This document shows, one piece after another, positions 8,171-15,639 of a DNA stretch of 32,408 bases; the stretch's first letter is position 1, and every line of letters begins with the position of its first letter. A model generated the notes under the pieces. It had not been told where the DNA came from, made no database searches, and saw only the letters and a program-made list of their open reading frames with translations. Source of the DNA: Gemmatimonadaceae bacterium (GTDB lineage: Bacteria; Gemmatimonadota; Gemmatimonadetes; Gemmatimonadales; Gemmatimonadaceae); NCBI GenBank assembly GCA_013361935.1, contig JABFXC010000053.1:1-32408 (forward strand), read 5' to 3'. Made by a program: the position numbers and the translations under genes.

Positions 8171-9409
8171 ATGCCCTTATTCGAAGCGGTCCGGCTCGCG
8201 CTGGCGACGATCCGCGCGCAGAAGCTGAAGAGCAGCTTCACGCTGCTCGGCGTGACGATCGGCGTGATGTTCCTCATCGCCGTGGTCTCGATCGTCGAGG
8301 GGATGAGCAAGTACATGGAGGAGGACTTCGCCGGGCGGCTGCTCGGCGTGAACACCTTCACCCTCCATCGCTTTCCCTGGTTCAACGGCAACGTCACCGA
8401 GGAGATGTGGCGCGAGTGGCAGCGGCGCCCGCGCATCTACTACTCCGATCTTCGCACCGTCACCTCGGTGCTGCCGCCGGGAACGCGCTACGCCGTCGAG
8501 AGCCAGGACAACGTCCGCGCGATCTCGCCCTATGCGCGCGTGCGGCAGGTCGACGCCCACGCGGTGGACGGCGACTACTTCACCATCAAGCACTACGATC
8601 TCACGAGCGGCCGCACCTTCACCCAGCAGGAGCTGCAGCTCGGCACGACGTCGATGGTGATCGGAAGCGAGGTCGCGTCGTACTTCTTCCCCAACCTCGA
8701 TCCGCTGGGCCGCGAGCTGAAGATCGGCGGGATCCCGTACACGATCATCGGCGTCATCGCCAGGCAGGGGACGCTGTTCGGGCTCTCGCTCGACAAGATG
8801 GTCATCGCCCCGTACAAGTCACCCCTCCATCGGCTCACGAACCCGAAGGGTGACGTCGACGGCATCCTCGTGCAGTCGCCGAGCGAGCTGGCGATGAACG
8901 ACGCGATGGAGCAGGTGCGGGAGGTCATGCGCGGCCAGCGGCATCTCCGCCCGGCGGTACCCGACAACTTCGCGATGGAGACCTCGCAGTCGGCGCTCAC
9001 CTTCATCATGAAGCTGAAGCGGATGCTCATGGTCGCGGGCACGGCGCTCCCCGCCATCGGGCTCGTCGTCGGCGGGCTGGTGATCATGAACATCATGCTC
9101 GTCGCGGTCGCCGAGCGGACGCGTGAGATCGGAATCCGGAAGGCGCTCGGCGCGAAGCGGCGCGACATCCTGAGCCAGTTCCTCGTTGAGGCCGCGACGC
9201 TGAGCACCCTCGGCGCGGTCATCGGCATCGTCGCCGGCGCGGCCATCGCGTTCGCGATCGCGAAGCTCTCTCCGCTCCCCACCCATGTCGCGCTCTGGTC
9301 GGTAATCATGGCGACGCTGCTCGGCACCACAGTGGGTGTCGTGGCGGGGGTCTACCCGGCGAGCCGCGCGTCGCGGCTCGATCCGATCGCCGCGCTGCGG
9401 CAGGAGTAG
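8171..9409 (+). CDS. MacB/FtsX-type ABC permease A1
   Basis: The 412-residue product has one N-terminal helix (about 20-42), a long periplasmic MacB_PCD domain and three C-terminal helices (about 285-310, 335-360 and 375-397). The C-terminal FtsX core includes MNIMLVAVAERTREIGIRKA, and the protein ends GVYPASRASRLDPIAALRQE. It resembles permease A2 (10754-12001) more than its neighbour B1. A1 and A2 share FTLLG at the first helix, ARRP- or RRP-type basic motifs near residue 90 and the GVYPASRA ending. It is probably one half of a heterodimeric permease driven by the upstream ATPase. The third codon is TTA, rare in this DNA. No strong Shine-Dalgarno is visible before the ATG. Confidence 0.93.
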   Translation: MPLFEAVRLALATIRAQKLKSSFTLLGVTIGVMFLIAVVSIVEGMSKYMEEDFAGRLLGVNTFTLHRFPWFNGNVTEEMWREWQRRPRIYYSDLRTVTSVLPPGTRYAVESQDNVRAISPYARVRQVDAHAVDGDYFTIKHYDLTSGRTFTQQELQLGTTSMVIGSEVASYFFPNLDPLGRELKIGGIPYTIIGVIARQGTLFGLSLDKMVIAPYKSPLHRLTNPKGDVDGILVQSPSELAMNDAMEQVREVMRGQRHLRPAVPDNFAMETSQSALTFIMKLKRMLMVAGTALPAIGLVVGGLVIMNIMLVAVAERTREIGIRKALGAKRRDILSQFLVEAATLSTLGAVIGIVAGAAIAFAIAKLSPLPTHVALWSVIMATLLGTTVGVVAGVYPASRASRLDPIAALRQE

Positions 9410-9412
9410 CCC

Positions 9413-10684
9413 ATGTCGATCCGCGCGGGCGTGACGAATCTGAAGGAGGGGGTGGGAATCGCCTTCGACGCGATGCGCGCCAACAAGGTGCGCGCCGCCC
9501 TGACGGTGATGGGAGTCGCGGTGGGAGTCTTCGTCGTCGTCGCGATGTCGGCGGCGGTGCACGGCATCAACGCGAGCGTCGCGAAGGATCTCGAGTCGGC
9601 GGGCCCGACGTCGTTCTACGTGTACAAGCGTCCCATCTCGATGATGAACGCGTGCGACGGCACCGACGAGACGTGCCCGTGGCGGCGCAACCCGCCGCTC
9701 ACCGTGCGCGAGTCGGAGGCGATCGGCCGGCTCCCGACGATCGAGGCGGTGACGGCCCATTCGGCGACGGGCGAGAAGGTTCGCTACAAGGACCGGCAGC
9801 TCAGCCAGGTGGGGATCGACGCGTACACCGCCAACTGGACCGAGGTCGACGGCGGCGACATTTACCCCGGCAGGAGCTTCACCTCGCAGGAGGCCCAGGC
9901 GGCGGCGCGGGTGATCATCCTCAACGAGAACGCCTCGAAGGCGCTGTTCGGGGACAGCGACCCGCTCGACAAGCTGGTCGACATCAACGGCCAGCCCTTC
10001 CAGGTGATCGGGATCTACCACTACACGGCGAGCTTTCTCGGCAAGCCCGGGTCGGCGCAGAGCGGCGACTCGCCGACGGGGATCATCCCGCTCGAGACGG
10101 GCCGCCGGCATCTGCAGATGTCGATGCGCTGGGTGGATTTCACGGTGAAGCCGCGCTCCGACGTGAAGCAGGCGGAGGCGATCGACGACGTGACGGCGAC
10201 GCTCCGCGCGATGCGCGGCCTGCGGCCGAGCCAGGAGAACAACTTCGCGGTGACGACGCAGGACCGGCTGCTCGAGGTCTACAACGGCTTCTTCGGGACG
10301 TTCTTCGTGATCCTCATCGCGATCTCCGCCGTGGGGGTGCTCGTGGGGGGAGTGGGCGTGGTGGCGATCATGATGATCAGCGTCACCGAGCGCACTCGCG
10401 AGATCGGAGTGCGAAAGGCGCTCGGCGCGACGCGGTGGACGATCCTCTGGCAGTTCCTGGTCGAGGCGGTGACGCTCACCGGCGTGGGCGCGGCAACGGG
10501 CTTCATCATCGGCGCCGGGATCACGGCACTCATCCGCGCGCTCACCCCGATCCCGGCGGAGATCCCGGGGAGCGCGATCATGGCGGCGATCCTGGGCAGC
10601 GTGGTGACGGGGATCGTCTTCGGGATCGTCCCGGCGTTCCGCGCGGCGCGCCTCGATCCGGTGATCGCGCTGCGCTACGAGTAG
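9413..10684 (+). CDS. MacB/FtsX-type ABC permease B1
   Basis: The 423-residue product has an N-terminal helix in the context LTVMGVAVGVFVVVAMS, a periplasmic MacB_PCD domain and the three-helix FtsX core with MMISVTERTREIGVRKALGA. It ends FRAARLDPVIALRYE. It belongs with permease B2 (12008-13252): both carry an AGPTxFYV motif after the first helix and end in ALRYE. The periplasmic loop holds two Cys seven residues apart (C81 and C88), absent from A1 and possibly a disulfide. The start lies four bases after the A1 stop, with AGGAG inside the end of A1 as ribosome site, so A1 and B1 are surely co-translated. It is probably the second half of an A1-B1 heterodimer. Confidence 0.93.
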   Translation: MSIRAGVTNLKEGVGIAFDAMRANKVRAALTVMGVAVGVFVVVAMSAAVHGINASVAKDLESAGPTSFYVYKRPISMMNACDGTDETCPWRRNPPLTVRESEAIGRLPTIEAVTAHSATGEKVRYKDRQLSQVGIDAYTANWTEVDGGDIYPGRSFTSQEAQAAARVIILNENASKALFGDSDPLDKLVDINGQPFQVIGIYHYTASFLGKPGSAQSGDSPTGIIPLETGRRHLQMSMRWVDFTVKPRSDVKQAEAIDDVTATLRAMRGLRPSQENNFAVTTQDRLLEVYNGFFGTFFVILIAISAVGVLVGGVGVVAIMMISVTERTREIGVRKALGATRWTILWQFLVEAVTLTGVGAATGFIIGAGITALIRALTPIPAEIPGSAIMAAILGSVVTGIVFGIVPAFRAARLDPVIALRYE

Positions 10685-10706
10685 CCGTCCGTACGGAGTT
10701 CGTCGG

Positions 10707-10743
10707 AAAGGGGCCGCCGGTGATGCGCACCGGCGGCCCCTTT
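10707..10743 (+). terminator. Strong hairpin, terminator or attenuator between permease pairs
   Basis: AAAGGGGCCGCCGGTG and its exact complement form a 16-bp stem with loop ATGCG, ending in TTT. It lies 22 bases after the B1 stop and 10 bases before the A2 start. It most likely ends or dampens the first transcript, so the A2-B2 pair would be expressed at a lower level or from its own promoter. Confidence 0.8.
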
Positions 10744-10753
10744 CGTATCGTTC

Positions 10754-12001
10754 ATGACGATGCGCCACACCGACGTCGTCGCGAGCGCCCTCGAGCAGAT
10801 CCGCGCGAACAAGCTGCGATCGTTCTTCACGCTGCTCGGGATCATCGTCTCGGTGACGTTTCTCGTCGCCGTGGTCGCGATCATCCAGGGGATGAACGCG
10901 TACGTGCGCGAGAATCTGGCGAGCGCGGTCATCGGGTCGAACGCGTTCCAGGTGCGGCGCTTCCCGATCCAGGTCGGGCTGATCGACGACGAGATATTCC
11001 GCCGGTATGCGCGCCGGCCGAAGATCACGCCGAGCGACGCACGGGCGGTCCGCGCCGCGATCCCCGACGCGCAGGCGGTGAGCCTCCAGTCGGGCTGGCC
11101 GACGCCGACGTCGGACGTCGTCTGGCGCGAGCGCGAGCAGGATGACATCCCCGTCTTCGGCGTGACCGCGGACTATCAGGTGGTCCAGGACTACAAGTTC
11201 AGCGGCGGCCGTCCGCTGAGCGACCTCGATGTCCGCGAGAAGCGTCCGGTGGCGATCGTCGGGGCCGACGTCGCCGACAAGCTCTTCGAAGGGGTGGACC
11301 CGGTCGGCAAAGACATGCGGATCGGCGGATCGCTGTTCACCGTCGTCGGCGTCGTGGCGAAGAAGGGACGCGTGCTCGGCCAGTCGTTCGACGCGTTCGT
11401 GATGATCCCGATCACGCAGTTCGAGATGATGTACGGGCGCCGCTCGACCAACACGATCTCGGTGAAGATGCGCGAGGCGAAGGACGTCGCCGGCGCGATG
11501 CAGCGCGCGGAGGAGGCGATGCGCATCGCGCACCGGCTGCGCCCCTCGCAGGAGAACGACTTCTCCGTCGAGACGGCCGACGCGCTGATCGCCTTCTGGG
11601 AGCAGCTGACCAAGGTCCTCTTCAGTGTGATCCCGGCGGTCGTCGCGATCGGAGTCGTGGTCGGCGGGATCGTGATCATGAACATCATGCTGATGGCCGT
11701 CACCGAGCGCACGCGCGAGATCGGGATCCGCAAGGCGGTGGGCGCGACGGCGCGCGACATCCAGAAGCAGTTCCTCGCCGAATCGATCGCGCTCGCCGCG
11801 ATGGGCGGGATGATCGGTGTCGCGGTGGGTTGGCTGTTCGCGATGGGGATCGCGGCGATCTCTCCTCTTCCCGCCCGCGTGACGCTCTGGTCGATCCTCC
11901 TCGCGGTGGGACTTGGCGCCGGGGTGGGCGTGCTGTTCGGCGTGTATCCGGCGTCGCGCGCGGCGAAGCTCGATCCGATCACCGCGCTGCGCGCGGAATA
12001 G
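10754..12001 (+). CDS. MacB/FtsX-type ABC permease A2
   Basis: The 415-residue product is a paralogue of A1 with the same order of one helix, periplasmic domain and three helices. The first helix region FFTLLGIIVSVTFLVAVVAI aligns with A1's FTLLGVTIGVMFLIAVVSI, the basic YARRPKITPSD with A1's RRPRIYYSD, and the C-terminus GVYPASRAAKLDPITALRAE with A1's. The FtsX core MAVTERTREIGIRKAVGA is intact. No ATPase accompanies this second pair, so it may share the ATPase encoded at 7289-8080 or use one encoded elsewhere. ATG at 10754 is chosen, though an ATG two codons later is equally possible. It is followed after six bases by B2. Confidence 0.93.
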   Translation: MTMRHTDVVASALEQIRANKLRSFFTLLGIIVSVTFLVAVVAIIQGMNAYVRENLASAVIGSNAFQVRRFPIQVGLIDDEIFRRYARRPKITPSDARAVRAAIPDAQAVSLQSGWPTPTSDVVWREREQDDIPVFGVTADYQVVQDYKFSGGRPLSDLDVREKRPVAIVGADVADKLFEGVDPVGKDMRIGGSLFTVVGVVAKKGRVLGQSFDAFVMIPITQFEMMYGRRSTNTISVKMREAKDVAGAMQRAEEAMRIAHRLRPSQENDFSVETADALIAFWEQLTKVLFSVIPAVVAIGVVVGGIVIMNIMLMAVTERTREIGIRKAVGATARDIQKQFLAESIALAAMGGMIGVAVGWLFAMGIAAISPLPARVTLWSILLAVGLGAGVGVLFGVYPASRAAKLDPITALRAE

Positions 12002-12007
12002 CGCTCG

Positions 12008-13252
12008 ATGCGGATCGTCGACCGGCTGGGGCAGAACCTGACCATCGCGCTCGATACGCTGCGCGCGGGGAAGATCCGCTCGGCGCTGACGATCCTCGGC
12101 GTGGTGATCGGCGTCGCGACGGTGATGGCGATGGCCGCGATCGTCCAGGGGATCCGCGAGCAGATCGTGCACACCATCGAGATCGCCGGCCCGACGACGT
12201 TCTACGTCATCCGCTATTTCTCGAGCACCCCGGTCAACCCGAACCGGCTGCCGCGGGACGCGAAGAATCGCCCCGATCTGATCCCCGAGGAGGCGCAGCG
12301 CATCGCGTCGCTCCCGGAGATCGGCTATTCGGCGATCTGGGCGCAGGTGTTCGGCCGCGTCGAGTACCAGGGAATCCGCACACAGCAGATGACCTTCATG
12401 GCCGCGGACGACCGCTACACGGAGATCCAGGGCGGCGAGCTGCTCGAGGGTCGATGGTTCACCAGGGCCGAGCTGAAGAGCGGAACGCCGGTCGCGGTGA
12501 TCGACCACGACGTGGCGCGAAAGCTCTTCGGCCAGGCGAACCCGCTGGACAAGACGGTTCGCCTGGGCGGCCGGCCAGCGCGGGTCATCGGCATCTACGC
12601 GCCTCCGGAAAACATCTTCGCGCCGCAGGGGCAGCAGGTCGGCGCGATCATTCCCTTTCTCTTCGCCGACCACGCGTTCGTGATCGACAAGATCAACGCG
12701 CTGTTCATCGCCGTGAAGCCGCGCCCGGGGGTGACCGTCGCCGAGGCGCAGGACGCGGTCACGGTCGCGATGCGCGAGATCCGCGCGCTGCGCCCCGGAC
12801 AACGCAACACCTTCGACATGATCACGCAGGACCAGATCCTCGACACCTTCAACAAGCTGACGGGGGTCTTCTTTCTCGTGATGATCGTGCTGTCCGGCGT
12901 CGCGCTGATGGTCGGCGGAATCGGAGTGATGGCGATCATGATGGTCTCGGTCACCAGCCGAACGCGCGAGATCGGCGTCCGGAAAGCGCTCGGGGCGACC
13001 AACGCCGACATCCTGCTGCAGTTCCTCGTCGAGGCGTCGACGCTGACCGGCGTCGGCGGGATCATCGGGATCATCGTCGGGCTCGGGTCGGGAAAGCTCG
13101 TGACGCTGGCAATGAGCATCCAGGCCTCGCCCCCGCTCGGCCTCACCCTGGTCGCGGTGGGCGTATCCGTGGGGATCGGGATCGCGTTCGGGCTGCTTCC
13201 GGCGATGCGCGCGGCACGACTGGATCCGATCGAGGCGCTGCGCTACGAATAG
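12008..13252 (+). CDS. MacB/FtsX-type ABC permease B2
   Basis: The 414-residue product is a paralogue of B1. LTILGVVIGVATVMAMAAI matches B1's first helix, EIAGPTTFYVIRYF matches B1's SAGPTSFYVYKRP, and both end in FG-x-x-PA-x-RAARLDP-x-x-ALRYE. The FtsX core MMVSVTSRTREIGVRKALGA is complete and three C-terminal helices are clear. It lacks the Cys pair of B1, and the periplasmic loop has a different length, so the substrate or partner of the second pair may differ. It closes the permease array and is followed by the long inverted repeat B. Confidence 0.93.
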   Translation: MRIVDRLGQNLTIALDTLRAGKIRSALTILGVVIGVATVMAMAAIVQGIREQIVHTIEIAGPTTFYVIRYFSSTPVNPNRLPRDAKNRPDLIPEEAQRIASLPEIGYSAIWAQVFGRVEYQGIRTQQMTFMAADDRYTEIQGGELLEGRWFTRAELKSGTPVAVIDHDVARKLFGQANPLDKTVRLGGRPARVIGIYAPPENIFAPQGQQVGAIIPFLFADHAFVIDKINALFIAVKPRPGVTVAEAQDAVTVAMREIRALRPGQRNTFDMITQDQILDTFNKLTGVFFLVMIVLSGVALMVGGIGVMAIMMVSVTSRTREIGVRKALGATNADILLQFLVEASTLTGVGGIIGIIVGLGSGKLVTLAMSIQASPPLGLTLVAVGVSVGIGIAFGLLPAMRAARLDPIEALRYE

Positions 13253-13260
13253 AACAACCC

Positions 13261-13402
13261 CGACGAGGGAGTGGACGTGCGACGGGGAAGCGAGTTAGGG
13301 ACGCGGGGACGACGGGGGACGTGGGAGGGAGGACTCACACGTCAGACGTCGTCCCAGCCCCGCCCTCGCTCCCCCGTCTCCACGTCCACTCCCACGTCCC
13401 GC
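13261..13402. repeat. Intergenic long inverted repeat B
   Basis: The outer arms 13262-13279 and 13381-13398 match at 17 of 18 bases. The pairing continues inward less perfectly (GCGAG/CTCGC near 13290 and 13365, GGGACGACG/CGTCGTCCC further in). The left arm is made of GACG-GGG-type direct repeats, the right arm of their complements. It fills most of the spacer between the last permease and bshB1 and may end the permease transcript. Nothing else is seen in the spacer. Confidence 0.7.
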
Positions 13403-13439
13403 GTCGCCTCGCACGCGGATCGGCGCGTATATTCCCGCG

Positions 13440-14159
13440 ATGAACTCAGTGGATATTCTCGCGATCGCGGCGCACCGTGACGACGTCGAGCTCACGTGCG
13501 GCGGCACGCTGATCAAGGCGGTGGGGCTCGGCCAGCGCACCGCGATCATCGACCTCACGCAGGGCGAGATGGGGACGCGCGGGAGCGCGGAGCTGAGGGC
13601 GCGCGAGGCGAGCCACGCCGCCGAGGTGCTCGGCGCGAGCGCGCGCGAGAACGCCGGCTTTCCCGACGCGGCGATCGAGAACACGCCGCGCACGCGCGCG
13701 GTGCTCGCGGCGATGATCCGGAAGTACCGCCCGCGCGTGGTCATCGCTCCGTCGCCGAAGGGCCGCCATCCCGACCACCGGATCGCCTCCGAGCTCGTGC
13801 GCGATGCATGCTTCATCGCCGGGCTCGCGAAGGTCGAGCCGTCGGTGCCGGTGCATCGGCCGAAGAAGGTGATCCATGCGATCACCTACCGTCAGGACTT
13901 CGAGAAGCCGACGTTCGTGGTGGACGTGAGCGCGGAGTTCGAGCGGAAGATGGAGGCGATCCGCTGCTACGGGTCGCAGTTCGAGGGCGCGATCCAGGCC
14001 GGCGAGGTCTACCCGAACGGCGAGCCACTCTACGACATCGTCCGGCACGACGCGGCGTGGTACGGATCGCTGATCCGCGCGCGCTACGGCGAGCCGTTCT
14101 TCACCTTCGAGACGATGCGCGTCGACGACGTCGCCGCGCTCGAGGTATCGACCTTCTGA
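13440..14159 (+). CDS. bshB1: Bacillithiol biosynthesis deacetylase BshB1
   Basis: The 239-residue product is a PIG-L/LmbE-family zinc deacetylase. It removes the acetyl group from N-acetylglucosaminyl-malate, the second step of bacillithiol synthesis. The metal motif AHRDD (H12, D14, D15; usually AHPDD) and GRHPDHR (H110, D112, H113) are present. The BshB1-specific words IIDLTQGEMGTRG (37-49), ELRAREASHAAEVLG and SARENAGFPD are also clear, as is KMEAIRCYGSQF in the C-terminal part. The closeness to BshB1 rather than to mycothiol MshB or generic PIG-L proteins is strong. No bshA or bshC gene is in the window, so the rest of the pathway would be elsewhere. The gene is separated from kynA by one base, which suggests an operon. 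Confidence 0.92.
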   Translation: MNSVDILAIAAHRDDVELTCGGTLIKAVGLGQRTAIIDLTQGEMGTRGSAELRAREASHAAEVLGASARENAGFPDAAIENTPRTRAVLAAMIRKYRPRVVIAPSPKGRHPDHRIASELVRDACFIAGLAKVEPSVPVHRPKKVIHAITYRQDFEKPTFVVDVSAEFERKMEAIRCYGSQFEGAIQAGEVYPNGEPLYDIVRHDAAWYGSLIRARYGEPFFTFETMRVDDVAALEVSTF

Positions 14160-14160
14160 G

Positions 14161-14919
14161 ATGACCGATCACGCCGACGAGCTGACCTACACGAGCTATC
14201 TCGCGCTCCCCGAGCTGCTGAAGCTCCAGCGCCCGCGCTCGGAGCCCGAACATCCCGACGAGCTGCTCTTCATCGTCGTCCACCAGGCGAGCGAGCTGTG
14301 GTTCAAGGTCATCATCCACGAGCTCGATACCCTGCTCGACCGGATGGAGGCCGACGACGCGCTCGGCGCGCTCGCTGCGTCGAAGCGCGTGAACACGCTG
14401 GTGCGGATCGTGACGCATCAGCTCTCGTCGCTGGAGACGCTGCCGCCGCAGCGCTTCGCGGAGTTCCGCGGGTATCTGGGCACGTCAAGCGGATCGCAAA
14501 GCGACCAGTTCCGGGCGATCGAGGCGAAGTCCGGGCTGCGCGACGCGCATTTCATGCAGGCCATCTCGGAGCACGGCGAGCCGGCCGCGGCGGTCCGTGA
14601 CGCGTTAGGCAGGCCGACACTGCAGGACACCTTCGAGCGCATGGTCGCCCGCGCCGGCACCGCGCTCGAGTCGCTCTACACCGACGCGGCGCAGACCCCC
14701 CTGTTCATGCTCGGCGAGGCGCTCATCGAGTACGAGCAGGGCTTCGCGATGTGGCGGTTCCTGCACGTCCAGCTCGTCGAGCGCGTGATCGGTCCGATGA
14801 CGGGCGGCACCGGCGGCACGCTCGGCGCGAAGTATCTTTCGCGGACGGTCTCGCAGCGGTTCTTCCCGAGCCTGTGGGCGGTGCGCGGGAAGTTCTACGG
14901 CGCCAGCCAGCCGAAGTGA
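14161..14919 (+). CDS. kynA: Tryptophan 2,3-dioxygenase
   Basis: The 252-residue heme enzyme opens the indole ring of tryptophan to give N-formylkynurenine. The signature LLFIVVHQASELWFKVIIHE holds F37 and H41, which match the active-site Phe and His of the Xanthomonas enzyme. RFAEFRGYLGTSSGSQSDQF follows, and WRFLHVQLVERVIG holds H202, the likely proximal heme ligand. GGTGGT (215-220) and FFPSLWAVR close the C-terminus. It is somewhat shorter than typical (about 280 residues). Leu149 is coded by TTA inside the recurrent CGTTAGGC motif. It overlaps kynB by four bases (GTGA), so the first two enzymes of the kynurenine route are coupled. No kynureninase gene is in the window. Confidence 0.95.
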   Translation: MTDHADELTYTSYLALPELLKLQRPRSEPEHPDELLFIVVHQASELWFKVIIHELDTLLDRMEADDALGALAASKRVNTLVRIVTHQLSSLETLPPQRFAEFRGYLGTSSGSQSDQFRAIEAKSGLRDAHFMQAISEHGEPAAAVRDALGRPTLQDTFERMVARAGTALESLYTDAAQTPLFMLGEALIEYEQGFAMWRFLHVQLVERVIGPMTGGTGGTLGAKYLSRTVSQRFFPSLWAVRGKFYGASQPK

Positions 14920-15536
14920 GGCTGCTCGACATCAGCGTCGTGACGCAGGTCGGCACCCCGGAGTGGCCGGGGGACACGCCGTTCAGCTGCGGATGGACTG
15001 CGCGCATCGCGGAAGGATCGAGCGTCAACCTGACGACGATCACCGCGAGCCCGCACGTGGGAACGCACGCCGACGCCCCACTCCACGTTCGCGATGGAGC
15101 TCCCGCCGCGGAGGCGCTGCCGCTCGCCGCGTTCGTCGGGCCGGCGCTGGTGCTCGACGTCGCCGGCGCGCCGCGGGATCTTGGCGACGAGCTGCTCGCG
15201 CGCGTCCCGCGCGGCGTCGAGCGCCTGCTGCTGAAGACGGGGGCCTCGATCGCGTCGGGCCGGTTCCCGGGCGACTGGCCCGCCCTCGCCGAGGCGACCG
15301 CCGCCGCGCTCACGAGCCGCGGCCTCCGACTCCTCGGCGTCGACGCGCCGAGCGTCGACCGGCGCGAGCGCACGACGCTCGCAGTGCATCACGCCCTCTT
15401 CGACGGCGGCGCGTTCGTGCTCGAGAATCTCGATCTGCGCGAGGCGGCGGAGGGCGAGTACGAACTGCTCGCGGCGCCGCTGCGCTGGGCCGCCGTCGAC
15501 GCGGCGCCGGCGAGGGCAGTACTCAGGAGGGAGTAG
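14916..15536 (+). CDS. kynB: Kynurenine formamidase (arylformamidase)
   Basis: The 206-residue product is the usual length for the metal-dependent KynB/cyclase family, which hydrolyses N-formylkynurenine to kynurenine and formate. The N-terminus has LLDISVVTQVGTPEWPGDTPF, typical of KynB. The metal motif HVGTHADAPLH gives H47, H51, D53 and H57, and LLGVDAPSVD is the later conserved segment. The start is GTG at 14916, overlapping the kynA stop (GTGA). The position right after kynA confirms the assignment. The stop codon lies within the left arm of the long inverted repeat C. Confidence 0.94.
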   Translation: MRLLDISVVTQVGTPEWPGDTPFSCGWTARIAEGSSVNLTTITASPHVGTHADAPLHVRDGAPAAEALPLAAFVGPALVLDVAGAPRDLGDELLARVPRGVERLLLKTGASIASGRFPGDWPALAEATAAALTSRGLRLLGVDAPSVDRRERTTLAVHHALFDGGAFVLENLDLREAAEGEYELLAAPLRWAAVDAAPARAVLRRE

Positions 15537-15639
15537 GGGAGTACGGGAGTACGGGTACGGGGGTACGGGAGTACGCAACTGCGACATGGCAGTGCCGTAC
15601 CCCCGTACTCCCGTACCCCGAACCCCGTGCCCCGCTACT
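15532..15639. repeat. Intergenic long inverted repeat C containing both stop codons
   Basis: The left arm (about 15532-15583) is a run of GAGTACGGG and GGTACGGG words; the right arm (about 15590-15639) is their complement, with imperfect pairing and a short central loop. The ends read AGTAG and CTACT, so the TAG of kynB and the TAG of the converging hemQ gene both sit in the arms. It probably works as a bidirectional terminator. It has the same architecture as 8089-8147 and 13261-13402. Confidence 0.75.

Noticed and set aside
8819..12802. Very long open frame on the minus strand across the permease array
   Set aside because: The translation is rich in Arg, His and Asp with no domain and overlaps four well-supported permeases on the plus strand. 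It is an antisense effect of G+C-rich codons.
13261..15639. Possible CRISPR array from the repeated G-rich words
   Set aside because: The repeats are short, irregular and arranged head-to-head without spacers of constant length; no cas gene is present.
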